Of a DNA stretch of 64,000 nucleotides, positions 54,220 to 63,409 are shown in pieces. The stretch's first letter is position 1. Every line of letters begins with the position of its first letter. Where the stretch lies: contig JAFIEV010000025.1 in assembly GCA_020832305.1 (NCBI GenBank), positions 1-64,000 on the forward strand. Direction: 5' to 3'. This stretch comes from Cyclobacteriaceae bacterium (GTDB taxonomy: Bacteria > Bacteroidota > Bacteroidia > Cytophagales > Cyclobacteriaceae). The notes beneath the pieces are model-generated. The model ran no database searches. It saw only the letters and a list, made by a program, of their open reading frames with translations, and was not told where the DNA came from. Position numbers and translations under genes: made by a program.

Positions 54220-55404
54220 TCAGGACATTAACAGTATCCTGAAAGTAGTTCCCTTGTCTATTTCAGATTCTTTTATATATATTTTCCCTTTATGGTACCG
54301 CTCAATAATCCTTTTTACCAGGGTTAATCCTAATCCCCAACCGCGCGTCTTCGTTGTATACCCAGGGGTAAAAACTTTCTTCAATCTGTTTTTTGGAATT
54401 CCTTTACCGGTATCCGACACATCAATGATTACAGTATCATCAGCGCCTTTCCGCAAGGAAATATCAATTCGACCTACACCACCCATTGAATCAACTGCAT
54501 TTTTGCACAAATTTTCAATAACCCATTCAAACAATGGTTTACTGATACTTGCCCTGATGTCTATCGGCAAAGCATTTACATTAATTTCTACTTTTTTAGA
54601 CAACCTCCTGCGTAAATAGCCTACTGTGTCATTGACTACAGCACCCAGGTTTTCGCTGTTCAGAATGGGCACAGAACCAATACTTGAAAAACGGTTTGTA
54701 ATCATTTCAAGTCTTTGGATATCTTTTTCCAATTCAACAATAACTTCACTGTCTTTTAATTGATCATCGGCTTTAAAATACTCAATCCAGGCCATTAATG
54801 AAGAAATGGGTGTTCCCAGCTGATGGGCTGTTTCTTTGGCAAGACCAACCCAGAGGCGATTTTGTTCGGCAGATTTTGAGTAACTAAAGGTAAAATAAAC
54901 AAGAAGAAAGAAGATGCTGATTACCGAAAGTTGAATATATGGATAGAACTCGAGATTGATAAGAAGGTCTGAGTTTTTGTAGTAGACGTAATTATAGTCA
55001 TAAATTTGTCCTTCTTCATCGCGAAATGTAATCATTATGGGCTCATGCTGACTTCGCATATAATCCAGTTCCTGCCTGAGTTTTTGTTGTCTTTCCTGCT
55101 CGCTTGCACCGGGATCGAGTTGTATGTTTTTAGATTCCAGGGGCCTTCCAATTCCGTCAGTTAAAATTAAAGGTATGCTGTTGTTGGGGAGTAAAATCTC
55201 CTGTATTACAAAAGTAATGTCGGAAGCATTTTGCTCATTTACTGTATATTCGAGGGTTTTCGCGTAGAGTTCTATAAGCCTGCGCTCACGGCTTTGCAGC
55301 TTTTTAACAAGGTCGTTGGTGTAAATGATAGAAGCAGAGCCAATGATAATGGCAATGGCGACCATCACCAGATTAAGAGCAGAGCGGTTTTTGTAAAAAT
55401 CCAT
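54220..55404 (-). CDS. Membrane sensor histidine kinase
   Basis: A kinase of 394 residues with two membrane segments flanking a periplasmic region of about 125 residues. In numbering from an upstream in-frame ATG at 55506, the phospho-acceptor is H228 in LAKETAHQLGTPISSLMAWIEYF. The ATPase domain has VIENLCKNAVDSM (N), VSDTGKGIPKNRLKKVFTPGY (G1) and RGWGLGLTLVKRI (G2). No response regulator is adjacent, so this is an orphan kinase. I use the ATG at 55404 (MDFYKNRSALNL), which fits related Bacteroidota kinases. Confidence 0.9.
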   Translation of the reverse strand: MDFYKNRSALNLVMVAIAIIIGSASIIYTNDLVKKLQSRERRLIELYAKTLEYTVNEQNASDITFVIQEILLPNNSIPLILTDGIGRPLESKNIQLDPGASEQERQQKLRQELDYMRSQHEPIMITFRDEEGQIYDYNYVYYKNSDLLINLEFYPYIQLSVISIFFLLVYFTFSYSKSAEQNRLWVGLAKETAHQLGTPISSLMAWIEYFKADDQLKDSEVIVELEKDIQRLEMITNRFSSIGSVPILNSENLGAVVNDTVGYLRRRLSKKVEINVNALPIDIRASISKPLFEWVIENLCKNAVDSMGGVGRIDISLRKGADDTVIIDVSDTGKGIPKNRLKKVFTPGYTTKTRGWGLGLTLVKRIIERYHKGKIYIKESEIDKGTTFRILLMS

Positions 55405-55814
55405 ATTGGTTTTTAACCGCTGGTTTCTTCCTGCCTTACCTGCTTTACCTAAAGAAGTGACAGTTTTCTTATTAGCTAAAGAATCGAAACCTGTCTTTGT
55501 TTGCATTGTGTATTAATTATTCAAAAGATCTTTTAAAAATTACCCACAACAACCTTGCCTGTACTATTTTAAGCATTCCTTAATATACCAATTTTTTTAC
55601 TGCACTTAACAACCGGGGTATTTAGTCAGCCAAAATTATTAAAGACACCTTAGGTTATGGAACTCCCACAAAGTTACATATAAGTTGTTGCCTATTATAA
55701 AAATAAGTATTGAGCCGGAAAATAATTTATCTTCATAATTAAAAATCAGATCATTTAAATTTTTTCATTGAATACATAGCCATTAGATTTACACCCTTTG
55801 ATGTAAAAATTGAA
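55405..55814. other. Intergenic region between divergent kinase and glycosyltransferase genes
   Basis: About 400 nt, of which the first 102 are an open extension of the kinase frame. The rest is A/T-rich. No convincing promoter pair or hairpin was identified. Confidence 0.35.
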
Positions 55815-56882
55815 GTGAAAATTGCTTTTATTATACCATATCCTGTGGCACAGGCGCCTTCACAGAGATTCAGATTTGAACAATACGTATTATTGTTAAA
55901 AGAAAGGTATGCTGTTGACTTTTATCCTTTTTGGTCTGATAGGGCCTGGAAGATTTTATATGATGAGGGTAAGGTAACATCAAAAATATGGTTTCTTATT
56001 GCCGGATATATCAAAAGATGCTTCCTGCTTTTGCGTATCCCCCGATACGACCTGATTTTTTTACACAGGGAGGCAGCGCCACTCGGCCCACCGTTTTTCG
56101 AATGGGTTATTGCTAAAATTATGCGTAAGAAAGTGATTTACGACTTTGACGATGCCATTTGGCTGCCCAATACCTCAGAGCAAAACCGCGTGGCTTCTTT
56201 TTTAAAATGGCATAGCAAAACCCCTTCGATCATAAGATGGAGCCATAAAATAAGTTGTGGCAACCCCTGGCTGGCGGCCTATGCTATAAATTTTAATAAA
56301 AATGTATACGTTATACCGACCACTATTGAAGACAGATGGCTGCGGTTCCCAATGAAGAGCCATTCAAATACTGCACCGGTTAAACTTGTATGGACTGGTA
56401 CCCACTCGACCATGAAATATCTCGACGATTTACTACCTGCCCTTGATGATCTGAATAATGAAATGAGTTTTGAATTTCTGCTAATAAGCAATAAAATGCC
56501 TGCCTGGTCGCGAGCATATCTGAAATTTGAATTTTGGAGCAAAGAAAAAGAAGTAGAGCAATTGGTGCAGGGAGACATCGGTCTGATGCCATTGAAAGAT
56601 TCTGATTGGGAAAAAGGGAAATGTGGTTTTAAGGCTATCCAGTATATGGCATTGGGTTTACCAGCATTGGTGTCACCGGTTGGTGTAAATACATCAATCG
56701 TACAGCATGGTCTTAACGGCTTTTTATGTGAAAGTCTGCTTGAATGGAAAAGATTTTTAAAACTCCTGATCCAGGATGCATCCAGGCGTGAGGAAATGGG
56801 TGAGAATGCCAGGGAAAAAATACGTAATAACTATACTGTTGAAGCTGTGAAGGATGAATTTCTGGAACTTTTTACTTTGTAG
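55815..56882 (+). CDS. Glycosyltransferase, GT-B fold (GT4-like)
   Basis: A 355-residue glycosyltransferase that starts at a GTG (MKIAFIIPYPVAQAPSQRFRFEQY); an ATG just upstream runs into a stop. The second Rossmann domain has KLVWTGTHSTMKYLDDLLPALDDL, DIGLMPLKDSDWEKGKCGFKAIQYMALGLPALVSPVGVNTSIV and LNGFLCES, the sugar-nucleotide-binding features of GT1/GT4 enzymes. Donor and acceptor are unknown; it probably builds a surface polysaccharide. The 3' end overlaps the convergent membrane-protein gene by 52 nt. Confidence 0.87.
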   Translation: MKIAFIIPYPVAQAPSQRFRFEQYVLLLKERYAVDFYPFWSDRAWKILYDEGKVTSKIWFLIAGYIKRCFLLLRIPRYDLIFLHREAAPLGPPFFEWVIAKIMRKKVIYDFDDAIWLPNTSEQNRVASFLKWHSKTPSIIRWSHKISCGNPWLAAYAINFNKNVYVIPTTIEDRWLRFPMKSHSNTAPVKLVWTGTHSTMKYLDDLLPALDDLNNEMSFEFLLISNKMPAWSRAYLKFEFWSKEKEVEQLVQGDIGLMPLKDSDWEKGKCGFKAIQYMALGLPALVSPVGVNTSIVQHGLNGFLCESLLEWKRFLKLLIQDASRREEMGENAREKIRNNYTVEAVKDEFLELFTL

Positions 56883-58165
56883 TTCAGTATAAACAATGCA
56901 GTTGCAAAAAAGGGCAGCATTGGAATTTTATACCTAACCAGTGATCCGAAATTATAGGTGGTTAAGCCCACAGCAAAAGCAAATGAGATTGCAAAAACAA
57001 GGCAGAAAGCAGCGAGCGGATCGCTGAAAACATTGGTGACGTATCTATGGCCGCCACGAAAAAGAATCCACAAGGTAAAAAGCAGAAAAGTTACACTTTC
57101 CAAAGCAGACATCAGCATGACCGGATTCTTTACCTCCCAAAGATAAGGCCGGTATAAACTTACCCAAATGGCAGCTGGTGTCTTTCTCAACACCCCGGCA
57201 GGACTGTAATCATAGTCTCCAAGTGTATACCCTGAGCCACCATCCCTTTCACTTACAAAGTGAATCCAACGCGCTGTGGCCTCAGCTGTTGAAGCAATAC
57301 TTTCAATATTGTATCTTGCATTTTCTTCTCCGACTTTTATAACAGCATAGTACCCACCGCCGGCAGCGATAATCAGAATCATTGGAGCTATGGCCCACCT
57401 GAAAACCTGATTGCGAATACTTTTGAGATATTGCATGGAAATCCACAACATGGCAGCGGGTAAAAAACAGAGTAAAATGTAGATTTTCACTATATACACA
57501 ATGTAAAATCCCGCCAAAACCAGTATAACACTTAGCACTACATTCTTTTTTTCGACAAAAATGCGATAAATGCCCCATGTCATCCATCCTACAGCGCCCA
57601 GGGTTAAAGAGTCTTTTAAAATGCCGGAGCCCCAGAAAAATACTGAGGGTATAAAAAGACATGCTACCGCCAATTCAAAATGCATGTGTGGCTTGATTTT
57701 ATAAAAAACACTGTAAATAGCCCAAACGCCGGTAAAGCTCATCAGTGCAAATAATACGGCTACAGCAGAATAAGTGTGGAAAGTCATCAGACCAAATACA
57801 GCTGAAACCCGCACCACAAAATAGGATGGAATGTCACCGTAGGTAAATATCCTTCTTGCATACATATAAGTTTCTGGATCATACTCTTTGCCTGCAAATA
57901 TCAATTTTACTCCGGTTGCCGGATCATTCAAAAAGGCTTCCCATATGTGGCGACTGCCATTGGTAAAATAGGTAAAGGTATCACCACCTTTATAGTAAAA
58001 CTGATATATAACCCCGACCATTATAGCACCTAAAACTTTTAATGTAAATCCGGGAATGAAATATTTTCGGGTATCCTTATTCGTAAAAGCAGGTCTAGAA
58101 ATATACATGCCTGCGTATACCAGCAATAGCAAAATGGGCGTAACCAGAAGGTCTTTAACTTCCAT
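56831..58165 (-). CDS. Polytopic membrane protein of unknown function
   Basis: A 444-residue protein with about ten membrane segments and no family I recognise. Conserved-looking loops are YKGGDTFTYFTNGSRHIW, IPSVFFWGSGILKDSLTLGAVGW and RYKIPMLPFFATALFIL. The pattern is reminiscent of polymerases or flippases in glycan pathways, and its neighbours support an envelope-glycan role, but this is inference. The start is 2 nt after the TPR gene's stop on the same strand. Confidence 0.7.
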   Translation of the reverse strand: MEVKDLLVTPILLLLVYAGMYISRPAFTNKDTRKYFIPGFTLKVLGAIMVGVIYQFYYKGGDTFTYFTNGSRHIWEAFLNDPATGVKLIFAGKEYDPETYMYARRIFTYGDIPSYFVVRVSAVFGLMTFHTYSAVAVLFALMSFTGVWAIYSVFYKIKPHMHFELAVACLFIPSVFFWGSGILKDSLTLGAVGWMTWGIYRIFVEKKNVVLSVILVLAGFYIVYIVKIYILLCFLPAAMLWISMQYLKSIRNQVFRWAIAPMILIIAAGGGYYAVIKVGEENARYNIESIASTAEATARWIHFVSERDGGSGYTLGDYDYSPAGVLRKTPAAIWVSLYRPYLWEVKNPVMLMSALESVTFLLFTLWILFRGGHRYVTNVFSDPLAAFCLVFAISFAFAVGLTTYNFGSLVRYKIPMLPFFATALFILNYKVKSSRNSSFTASTV

Positions 58166-58167
58166 GC

Positions 58168-59373
58168 TTATTTAATGGTTTTGAGAAACTCCCGTGCCTG
58201 TTCATGGGCAGGATGTTTCCTTTTGGCATGCTTGCGGATGAGTTTAAGATATTCCCGGGCTTCTTTATTGTTGCCGGTGCGATGATATATCCTTGCTGCG
58301 CCCATTAAGGAATACAGATAATATCCCGATTCATAGGCTTCAGATTCCTCACCAAAGGATATGGCGCGGTTGTAATAATGCAAGGCCTTTTCGAGATCCA
58401 TATTACTTTCCCAGATGCGTGCAAGAAAGAAACTTGCATATCTGCCGCTCGTGGCCTCGTAACCAAAATATCCGCTGTCTATTTTTACGAGCAAATCTTC
58501 CGATACATTTTTAGCCTGCATGATACCGCCGCTGCTGAAGAGCATCATGGCATAATACCTTTGAAAAAAAGGATTATCGGGAAATGTGTTATGAAGATAT
58601 TCAGAAACCTGAATGGCCCCCAGTGGATCGTTTTCTTCATTAAACAATATGCGCATAAGCCAGAACTGCGCTTCAGTTCGGGTGTAGAATGCATTTCTGG
58701 AGACGTTTCGAAGCTGATCGAGTCCCAGATCTTTGTCCCCTTTGGAAAACATAATCATAAACGGACGGAGCTGCGGATAATTTTCTCTTAACCATACTGA
58801 GAAATAATTATATAAACCATCTCCAAACATCAGTTCAGGACTAAGGTCATCCCGGCTACGGCAATCGTCGAGGTATTTCAACGACTGTCTTACTGCATTG
58901 GCAGCTTTAAGCCAGCTTCTTCTTTCGGAATGAAGCCGCCCTTTAAAAGCATAAGCAGCGGCAAGAAAAAATGCCCCTTCCACTTTTGAACTATCGTATT
59001 TATACAATTTTTCAGCCTTATAGATAGAGGAATCCATGTACATCAAAAACCGGGCATCATAAACCTCAACTGCAATGTTGGGGACTATTTTCCACCATTC
59101 ATTTAAACCCAGCAGAAAATCAGCCAGAGGATGAGCCGGGAATTTGAATTTGAGAGACCTGAAACCACTGGCGGCTTTGTCAAACTTAAAATTGTACATA
59201 TCATTCAGTGCCTGGGTAGCCTGAATCTGAATTCGCATATCTGCGATGAGTAGAAAGTCTGTCTGGGTATTCGTAGTGTCCGACATAGACTCAGACTGAG
59301 CCGCAGACCTGAGACAGGTAATAACCAGAATTACACATAAAAGCTTAAGATGAAACAAAGTGTTCATATACAT
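58168..59373 (-). CDS. Secreted TPR-like protein
   Basis: A 402-residue exported protein. The signal peptide is about FHLKLLCVILVITCLRSAAQ. The rest is helical repeats, for example ALHYYNRAISFGEESEAYESGYYLYSLMGAARIYHRTGNNKEAREYLKLIRKHAKR, fitting tetratricopeptide repeats. It is likely a scaffold on the periplasmic side. The ATG at 59373 gives a good signal peptide; the frame is open 29 codons further upstream. It forms a pair with the downstream membrane-protein gene. Confidence 0.78.
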   Translation of the reverse strand: MYMNTLFHLKLLCVILVITCLRSAAQSESMSDTTNTQTDFLLIADMRIQIQATQALNDMYNFKFDKAASGFRSLKFKFPAHPLADFLLGLNEWWKIVPNIAVEVYDARFLMYMDSSIYKAEKLYKYDSSKVEGAFFLAAAYAFKGRLHSERRSWLKAANAVRQSLKYLDDCRSRDDLSPELMFGDGLYNYFSVWLRENYPQLRPFMIMFSKGDKDLGLDQLRNVSRNAFYTRTEAQFWLMRILFNEENDPLGAIQVSEYLHNTFPDNPFFQRYYAMMLFSSGGIMQAKNVSEDLLVKIDSGYFGYEATSGRYASFFLARIWESNMDLEKALHYYNRAISFGEESEAYESGYYLYSLMGAARIYHRTGNNKEAREYLKLIRKHAKRKHPAHEQAREFLKTIK

Positions 59374-59600
59374 ATTAATGGCCTTAAAATTAATCGGCCC
59401 CAGGAACAAATAAAAATGAAAGTTTCGCAAGATTTGTAAAAAACATTGCGTTGAAAACAAAACGTTGAAATGCTTACCGGCATTGTAATATATTACTTTA
59501 TGATTAAGATATAAACCTGCTTGTGGTTATAATCTCTTAGAAACATCATTTTGTTCACATATATTTATTATTTTCGGGCCTTAAACTTCTTTTCTTCTTA

Positions 59601-62552
59601 ATGCAGGATTTTAAAAATATAAATAATGTAAGTGGTTGGCTGATTTTTGTCATTGCTACTACGGTATATTGGCTTACGGTTGAACCAACCGCCTCCTATT
59701 GGGATTGTGGTGAATTTATTGCTGTTTCTTACCAACTACAGGTACCACACCCTCCTGGTGCACCGCTGTTTTTACTCATAGGCCGGATGTTTTCTTTCCT
59801 TGCTCTAGGTGATGTGGAACAGGTTGCCTATTGGATCAACATTTCCAGTGCACTTGCAAGTGGCTTTACCATTTTATTTTTATTCTGGTCCATTACTTTA
59901 TTGGGACGTAAAATGTTTAAGATACAGCCGGGTGAAGAAACACCTGACCAGACCTGGCTGCTTATGGGTGGCGCAGCGATTGGAGCCCTTTCCTATACAT
60001 TTTCAGATTCATTCTGGTTTTCAGCGGTGGAAGCAGAAGTTTATGCCCTTTCTTCCTTTTTCACTGCTTTCGTAGTTTGGGCTATGCTCAAATGGGATAC
60101 CATCAAAGAGGATCGTTTGGCCAGTCGATGGATTATCCTGATTTGCTATACCATGGGACTTTCCATTGGTGTTCACCTTTTAAACCTGGTTACCATACCT
60201 GCCCTTGCCTTAATTTATTATTTTAAGAAGTATGAACCCAGCGTTAAAGGTATTTTCTCTGCACTTTTGATAAGTGTGCTGATTCTGTTTTTAATCAACG
60301 ATTTTATAATCCCCGGGCTTCCTTCCCTGGCAGGTAAGGTAGAAATATTTTTTGTCAATAGCCTGGGTGCAGGGTTTGGTTGGGGAATTGCTGTTTTCAT
60401 TGTATTTTTTATAGGCCTGGTAGTTTATGGAACCTACTTGTCGCAGATAAAGGAAAAGGTCACTTTAAATCTGGCTTTGCTGGGACTGGTATTTATTCTT
60501 ATTGGCTATTCTTCTTATGCCATTATTGTGATACGATCAAACTTTAACCCACCTATAGACGAAAACAACCCTGAAAACATTATATCATTTGTTAGTTATC
60601 TCAAAAGAGAGCAATACGGTTCGAGGCCATTAATAAAAGGCCAGTATTTTGACGCCAATATTGTAGATCAGAAAAAAGGAGAGGCGATTTTTGTAAAAGG
60701 AGAAAGCAAGTATGAGATCTCTGATTATCGCATGCAATATGTGTATGATCCCAATCGCAGTACCATTTTGCCGAGGGTGTATAGTAATGATCCCAGACAT
60801 GTAGAAGAATACCGTCGTTGGATGAATCTTGGCCAAAATGAAGTGCCTAATTTCCGGGACAATCTGTTATTTATGTTCAGGTATCAGATTGGCTTTATGT
60901 ATATGCGTTATTTTATGTGGAATTTTGCAGGCAGGGAGAGCGATATACAGGGCGCAGGATGGATGACCCCTTTTGACAGCCTGAAGGAGATTCCGGAAAT
61001 ATTGGAAAAGAATAAAGGAAGGAATCAATTCTTTATGTTACCGCTCTTCTTGGGCTTGTTGGGGATGTTTTTTCACTATATGAAAGACCCCAGAAATTTT
61101 GCCTTTGTAGCCATGTTGTTTGTTATGACAGGGGTTGCGCTGGTGGTTTACCTCAATTCCCCTCCTGTTGAACCACGGGAGAGAGATTATATTTATGTTG
61201 GTTCTTTTTATGCCTTTGCCATGTGGATAGGTTTTGGAACCATGGGCATTGGCTACTGGTTATACAACCTGATTAAAAACAGAACCACAGCCGCCTTGGC
61301 CGCTACTTTGATAACCCTTCCTGTTCCCGGCATAATGGCCGCTGAAGGTTGGGATGATCACGATCGCTCAAACCGTTATTTTTCTGTTGACAGCGCGAAA
61401 AATTTCCTGGCTTCCTGCGCGCCCAATGCCATTCTTTTTACCGGGGGTGACAATGATACCTTCCCACTTTGGTATGTGCAGGAAGTTGAAGGATTCAGGA
61501 CCGACGTAAGGGTAATCGTTTTAAGCTATTTCAATACCGACTGGTATATCGATCAAATGACAAGGCCGATAAATAAATCGGCGCCCCTGCCATTTACGCT
61601 CGACAGGTCGCATTATCGCCAGGGCGGCTTAAATGATTATTTGCCGTATATGGAAAACCCTAATATAACCGGTGCCATTAATTTATCACAATATCTGCGA
61701 CTGATCAGGCAAAACAATGCACGTTTGCAGATGAACACCAGGCAGGGAAGTTACAATACCATACCGTCTAAAACACTGCTTCTCAACATCGATACAGCTG
61801 ATGTGCTCAACAGAAACCTCATACCACCGGGCAAGAGAGAACATATTGCCAGTCAGATGCGCTTTGAAGTAAAAAGAAATGGAATCGAAAAAAATACCCT
61901 GATGATCCTGGATCTTATTGAGGCGAATAACTGGGAACGTCCTATTTATTTTAATAATACATCGCTCAATGGAATTAGTGTGAACCTTTCGCATCATGTG
62001 GTACAGGAAGGCAATGCATATCGATTACTGCCGATTAATAATCCTTCTGCAAATGAAGAGTTTGTAAATACTGAGGTGATGTACGATAATATGATGTACA
62101 ATTTCCATTTTAGGGAACTTGATAATCCAAGGGTCTATTACAGTGAAGATTACCGCATGTTTGTGTTAAACCACAGATCATCCTTCAATTCACTGGCAAC
62201 GGCCTTGATTAAAAAGGGCGATCTCCCAAGGGCCAGGGAAGTAATTAACCGATCCCTGGAGCTGATGCCCGATGCAGCTATACCTTACGATTATACAACA
62301 GCTCAAATGGTCGGCCTCTTGTTTACTGTTGGGGAAAGGGAAAAAGGCATGGAAATTTCAGAAATTCTGGCCAGAAGGGCAGATGAAGTTTTAACCTACT
62401 TTTATCGCTATAATGCATCAGTAGGCAATGAAACTCAGAAAAACCTAATCATCATGAATGAAATAATCCGGACTTTAAAAATGGAAGGTGAAAATGAAAA
62501 GGCCAGCCAAATGGAAGTCAGGTTTATGGAACATTATTCAAGGGCAAGATAG
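59601..62552 (+). CDS. DUF2723 (GT117) membrane glycosyltransferase
   Basis: A 983-residue protein with about 11 N-terminal membrane segments (to about residue 560) and a soluble C-terminal part with helical repeats. The N-terminus carries the family mark VEPTASYWDCGEFIAVSYQLQVPHPPGAPLFLLIGR, with the acidic D-x-x-E of GT-C enzymes. VYLNSPPVEPRERDYIYVGSFYAFAMWIG is another conserved block, and GDNDTFPLWYVQEVEG is typical. Human TMEM260, a protein O-mannosyltransferase, belongs to the same family. The substrate in Bacteroidota is not established. Confidence 0.88.
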   Translation: MQDFKNINNVSGWLIFVIATTVYWLTVEPTASYWDCGEFIAVSYQLQVPHPPGAPLFLLIGRMFSFLALGDVEQVAYWINISSALASGFTILFLFWSITLLGRKMFKIQPGEETPDQTWLLMGGAAIGALSYTFSDSFWFSAVEAEVYALSSFFTAFVVWAMLKWDTIKEDRLASRWIILICYTMGLSIGVHLLNLVTIPALALIYYFKKYEPSVKGIFSALLISVLILFLINDFIIPGLPSLAGKVEIFFVNSLGAGFGWGIAVFIVFFIGLVVYGTYLSQIKEKVTLNLALLGLVFILIGYSSYAIIVIRSNFNPPIDENNPENIISFVSYLKREQYGSRPLIKGQYFDANIVDQKKGEAIFVKGESKYEISDYRMQYVYDPNRSTILPRVYSNDPRHVEEYRRWMNLGQNEVPNFRDNLLFMFRYQIGFMYMRYFMWNFAGRESDIQGAGWMTPFDSLKEIPEILEKNKGRNQFFMLPLFLGLLGMFFHYMKDPRNFAFVAMLFVMTGVALVVYLNSPPVEPRERDYIYVGSFYAFAMWIGFGTMGIGYWLYNLIKNRTTAALAATLITLPVPGIMAAEGWDDHDRSNRYFSVDSAKNFLASCAPNAILFTGGDNDTFPLWYVQEVEGFRTDVRVIVLSYFNTDWYIDQMTRPINKSAPLPFTLDRSHYRQGGLNDYLPYMENPNITGAINLSQYLRLIRQNNARLQMNTRQGSYNTIPSKTLLLNIDTADVLNRNLIPPGKREHIASQMRFEVKRNGIEKNTLMILDLIEANNWERPIYFNNTSLNGISVNLSHHVVQEGNAYRLLPINNPSANEEFVNTEVMYDNMMYNFHFRELDNPRVYYSEDYRMFVLNHRSSFNSLATALIKKGDLPRAREVINRSLELMPDAAIPYDYTTAQMVGLLFTVGEREKGMEISEILARRADEVLTYFYRYNASVGNETQKNLIIMNEIIRTLKMEGENEKASQMEVRFMEHYSRAR

Positions 62553-62607
62553 CGGCATATTTTGCTGCCGGGGATTCACAAATTGAAGACCAGATACTTT
62601 CTTATCT

Positions 62608-63291
62608 ATGAAAAAGGCATTGCTGCCATTATTATGCATTTATATGTTTTTGCATTCTGAATTGAATGCGCAACAGTTGGGCTTGTCTTTTTCATACTTT
62701 TTCCCCCGCAACGGAGACTTTTCTGTGCCAGTAACGCCATTATCCTATCGCGGATTGGGATTTAATATAAATCGCTATATCAGGCCGGAGACAGGTATAA
62801 CCCTATACCGCATGTCTGGTCTTTCATTTACCAATCTTCCTTTTGAAACAAAGGAGCCTTTTTTCGGACCTATGTTTACAATTATGATACCGGTTGACAT
62901 GGTAATAGAATTTCCCATTGGGAATACCGAACTTCGTCTTAAGGGTGGTGGTTTTGGATTCCACAATTTTGGTATTAAAGTTCAACAAGGGAATATTGAC
63001 AGGGCCTTGCGCGAATTTTTTGATTATGATATACTCAATGCAGAAACCAGGTTTGAGAATCAGCCCGGACTCGGATACAGGGTAGGGGCAGAATGGATTT
63101 TTCATATTTCGGGTAAATTTTCCTTTACTGCTGAGGCAATATATCATGGTGGATTTGCCAATATAGCCCTTAGCGGTGATTATGCAGCCTATGGAAACAA
63201 TACCACCAGCCAGGGAAATTTTAATTTTCCCAATGCCAGGCTCGACTTTACCGGATATGAAATTTCCCTGGGCGTACTCTTTAATCCATGA
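62608..63291 (+). CDS. Putative outer-membrane beta-barrel protein
   Basis: A 227-residue protein with a signal peptide (LPLLCIYMFLHSELNAQ). Alternating strands rich in aromatic and glycine residues run to the end, such as LGLSFSYFFPRNGDF, GFGFHNFGIKV, PGLGYRVGAEWIFHI and ISLGVLFNP, consistent with an 8-10-strand barrel. No family is named. It is separated from the DUF2723 gene by 55 nt on the same strand. Confidence 0.65.
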   Translation: MKKALLPLLCIYMFLHSELNAQQLGLSFSYFFPRNGDFSVPVTPLSYRGLGFNINRYIRPETGITLYRMSGLSFTNLPFETKEPFFGPMFTIMIPVDMVIEFPIGNTELRLKGGGFGFHNFGIKVQQGNIDRALREFFDYDILNAETRFENQPGLGYRVGAEWIFHISGKFSFTAEAIYHGGFANIALSGDYAAYGNNTTSQGNFNFPNARLDFTGYEISLGVLFNP

Positions 63292-63409
63292 TCCTGATTT
63301 CTCTATTTTGTTTTTTTGCTTACATAGAATTTTATTGAGTTCATTATGTTCTTATATTTAAACCCATTTAGAAAACCAGGGGATACTTTAAACTTTTATA
63401 GAATATCTG

